The notes under the pieces were generated by a model. It was not told the DNA's origin, searched no databases, and saw only the letters and a list, made by a program, of their open reading frames with translations. Shown here one piece after another: positions 62,117-64,000 of a DNA stretch of 64,000 nucleotides (positions within the stretch are counted from its first letter, which is position 1; each line of letters begins with the position of its first letter). Made by a program: the position numbers and the translations under genes. The DNA lies in the NCBI RefSeq assembly GCF_011393025.1, contig NZ_JAAOEO010000006.1, positions 1-64,000 on the forward strand, in the 5' to 3' direction. The DNA is from Neobacillus terrae (GTDB lineage: Bacteria > Bacillota > Bacilli > Bacillales > Cytobacillaceae).

Positions 62117-63523
62117 TTACAATTTTGTCAGAGCATTTAGAATTAATGTCTCTTCTTCAGGAGTTACAGATCTTAAATCAATCAGCAGTTCCTCTTTTTG
62201 GATTCTAGCTACAATTGGCTGTTCAGCATTTGTACGAAGTTCTATTCCCATTTGTTCTGCACTTAATGAATGGTGCTTAAGCGATATTAGCCGAGTAGGT
62301 ATCTTCACTTCCGGCATGGTTCCTCCCCCTACCTGGCTTGTCCCTTCAATTATTTTTGCAGACAATAATGGTGCCATAGGGGTTAATCTTTCAACAAACT
62401 CTTTAGAACGTTCCGTCAGTTCATTAAGCGGAACTAGAATATCCCTTAATGTGGGTATATTTCTTACAGCATTTTCACCTTTTTCGTATTCCATAAGGGT
62501 TCCCTCGAGGGCTGCAAGCGTCATTTTATCCACCCTAACAACCCTCGCCAGCTGATGCTTTTTCAGCTTATCTATTAGGCTTTTCCTTCCTGCTATAATC
62601 CCCGCCTGCGGTCCTCCAAGAAGCTTATCGCCGCTAAAAGAAACTAGGTCAGCACCCATGTCAATTACTTCCCTCACAACGGGCTCTTCCCCAATCCCCT
62701 GTTTCCGGTAGTCATATAATGCTCCGCTTCCTAAATCTTCATAGTAGACCACATTATTTAAATTATGGGTTAAATCAATTAATTCTTTAGAATCAACTGT
62801 CTTTGTAAAACCAATTGTTTTAAAGTTGCTTGTATGAACCTTCAAAATCATGCCTGTTTCCTCTGAAACAGCATTTTCATAATCATACAAATGAGTTTTG
62901 TTAGTGGTCCCGACTTCCTTTAATTTAGCCCCGCTCTCTTCCATAATAGAAGATATACGGAACGATCCTCCTATTTCAACAAGCTGGCCTCTAGATACGA
63001 TAACCTCTTTGGAATTAGCAAGAGCCCTTAAAATCAGATAAACTGATGCAGCATTATTATTCACGACCATAGCTGCTTCAGCTCCAGTTATCCGCTTTAA
63101 AAGTTCCTCCACATGGCTATGGCGGGACCCACGTTCTCCTATTTCAAGTATGTATTCTAAATTGGTATAATTTTGGGCTGTATTTAAAACATGCTTAATT
63201 GCTTCCTCACTGAGTCTCGCCCTGCCTAAATTGGTATGAAGAATTGTTCCTGTAGCATTGATAACTCTTTTTATAGTATAGGCAAATCTCTGGCTCAGGA
63301 GCTGATCGAGCCTATTAAATAGGGTATCTATAAAAGAAGCAGTGCCGGGCTCAGGGCCTTCCCATTTACTGCCCAATATGGATTGGCGGCATTGATCAAG
63401 AATTAGTTTTAAATTTTCGCTTAAAGAAGCAGAATCAATATTGTATTTACCAAGAAGATGGTAAAACCGTTCATGCTGTTGAAGCTCATGTACGGCTGGA
63501 ATTGAGCGCAGCCATTGTTTCAC
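62117..63523 (-). CDS. selA: L-seryl-tRNA(Sec) selenium transferase SelA
   Basis: SelA converts Ser-tRNA(Sec) to Sec-tRNA(Sec) with selenophosphate. The start is GTG 63523 after AAAGGGG, giving 468 residues; a TTG at 63544 is less likely. It has the N-terminal domain (LRSIPAVHELQQHERFYHLL), VINATGTILHTNLGRARLSE, VNNNAASVYLILRALA, and the PLP lysine in SFSGDKLLGGPQAGIIAGR. The C-terminus ends with the usual EELLIDLRSVTPEEE. It is intact, implying active selenocysteine use. selB, selD and tRNA-Sec are not in the window. Confidence 0.95.
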   Translation of the reverse strand: MKQWLRSIPAVHELQQHERFYHLLGKYNIDSASLSENLKLILDQCRQSILGSKWEGPEPGTASFIDTLFNRLDQLLSQRFAYTIKRVINATGTILHTNLGRARLSEEAIKHVLNTAQNYTNLEYILEIGERGSRHSHVEELLKRITGAEAAMVVNNNAASVYLILRALANSKEVIVSRGQLVEIGGSFRISSIMEESGAKLKEVGTTNKTHLYDYENAVSEETGMILKVHTSNFKTIGFTKTVDSKELIDLTHNLNNVVYYEDLGSGALYDYRKQGIGEEPVVREVIDMGADLVSFSGDKLLGGPQAGIIAGRKSLIDKLKKHQLARVVRVDKMTLAALEGTLMEYEKGENAVRNIPTLRDILVPLNELTERSKEFVERLTPMAPLLSAKIIEGTSQVGGGTMPEVKIPTRLISLKHHSLSAEQMGIELRTNAEQPIVARIQKEELLIDLRSVTPEEETLILNALTKL

Positions 63524-63629
63524 ACTTAAAACCCCTTTACGCAAATTGAAAATGGATATTTGTTATTATACCATCTTTTCACCTTTTGAAATTAAGTGAA
63601 TAAAATGAACCAAGCAAAGGGGGATTCCA

Positions 63630-64000
63630 ATGTCTGAAAAGCCCAATGATTCCTCAAAAATGGAAAAATGGCTGGAAACATATTTTCTTGATCCGCTTAC
63701 TACTTATTTAGATCACATGCAATTTCGTATTGATTTGTATGAAACAGATAAAAAATGGATTGTGGAAGCGGTTCTTCCGGATTTTGAAAGCTCGGAAATT
63801 ACCGTTTATATAAATGAAAATGAATTAATTATAACCGCCACAAAGAAGGATGACTCTCATCCTTCCAAGGGTGAACGCCTCGTTCGAAAAGTGGAATTTC
63901 CTTTTCAAATCATTGAGAAAAAAGTAACCGCTTTATTCTCTAATGGAACACTTGAAGTATTTATTTCCAAAACCGATCCTGGTTTAGGGAAAAATCGCTT
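63630..64000 (+). CDS. cotM: Hsp20/CotM-like protein, 3' end outside window
   Basis: ATG 63630 follows AAAGGGGGA. The 123 visible residues contain the alpha-crystallin strands (FRIDLYETDKKWIVEAVLPD, SEITVYINENELIITATKK, ERLVRKVEFPFQIIEKKVTA, LFSNGTLEVFIS). In B. subtilis the spore-coat Hsp20 CotM lies next to sspP-sspO-citB, which supports the name. The stop is beyond the window. Confidence 0.8.
   Translation, partial: MSEKPNDSSKMEKWLETYFLDPLTTYLDHMQFRIDLYETDKKWIVEAVLPDFESSEITVYINENELIITATKKDDSHPSKGERLVRKVEFPFQIIEKKVTALFSNGTLEVFISKTDPGLGKNR

Overview
The window is low-GC chromosomal DNA from an endospore-forming member of the Bacillaceae, resembling Bacillus, Neobacillus or Mesobacillus. Evidence for sporulation is SpoIIP, the spore proteins SspN, SspO, SspP and Tlp, a CotM-like Hsp20, a YraG-YraF-AdhB-YraE-YraD cluster and four small YjcZ-type proteins. 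The part from about 43.8 kb to the end follows the order I recall for the Bacillus subtilis yneP/Q/R/plsY - tlp - sspN - yneN - citB - sspO - sspP - cotM neighbourhood, so I treat it as a conserved backbone.

Bases 1 to about 40,000 are different: an accessory region in decay. It starts inside an IS110-family element and holds many short orphan genes, intergenic DNA and at least ten broken genes (RsbR-like, sedolisin, royal-jelly-like, DoxX, phosphotransferase, Nudix, methyltransferase, GH43, a Gln-rich protein, a hybrid response regulator, an IS3 remnant). Intact genes here include a PAS-STAS stressosome protein, spoIIP, a Zur-boxed zinc-binding lipoprotein, a HEPN-motif protein, a DJ-1/PfpI membrane protein, DoxX, nitroreductase, alpha/beta hydrolase, aldo/keto reductase, YhgE/Pip, an AHL-lactonase-like protein, a GMC oxidoreductase and WrbA. 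About 30 copies of one palindromic repeat (arms like TTCAACTAAC / GTTAGTTGAA around CTGCCCC) are scattered from 0.9 to 37.8 kb, nearly all in one orientation and often just beyond terminators. I saw none from 38 to 64 kb.

Bases 40,000 to 64,000 carry a GH18 protein, chromate transporter, DUF3243 protein, PlsY, a soluble histidine kinase, CapA-like protein, YneR/YneQ/YneP, a double AAA+ ATPase, Tlp, SspN, an FbpB-like protein, YneN-type thioredoxin, MtnA, an ABC-F protein with a leader-peptide attenuator, aconitase, SspO, SspP and SelA. Two larger non-coding repeat families (about 340-370 bp and about 280 bp, with inverted ends) occur only in this half.

The most notable result is a gene at 46761-47051 (minus) that is easily missed. 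It is a HesB/IscA-like protein with an in-frame UGA at codon 37 in a Gly-Ile-Gly-UGA-Gly-Gly-Pro context, a good Shine-Dalgarno site, an intact frame after the UGA and a hairpin downstream with the geometry of a bacterial SECIS element. selA, the enzyme that makes Sec-tRNA, lies 15 kb away in the same window. Together they predict a selenoprotein. No tRNA, rRNA or CRISPR array was found. Every function named here is from reading motifs and family resemblance by eye; no search was run.
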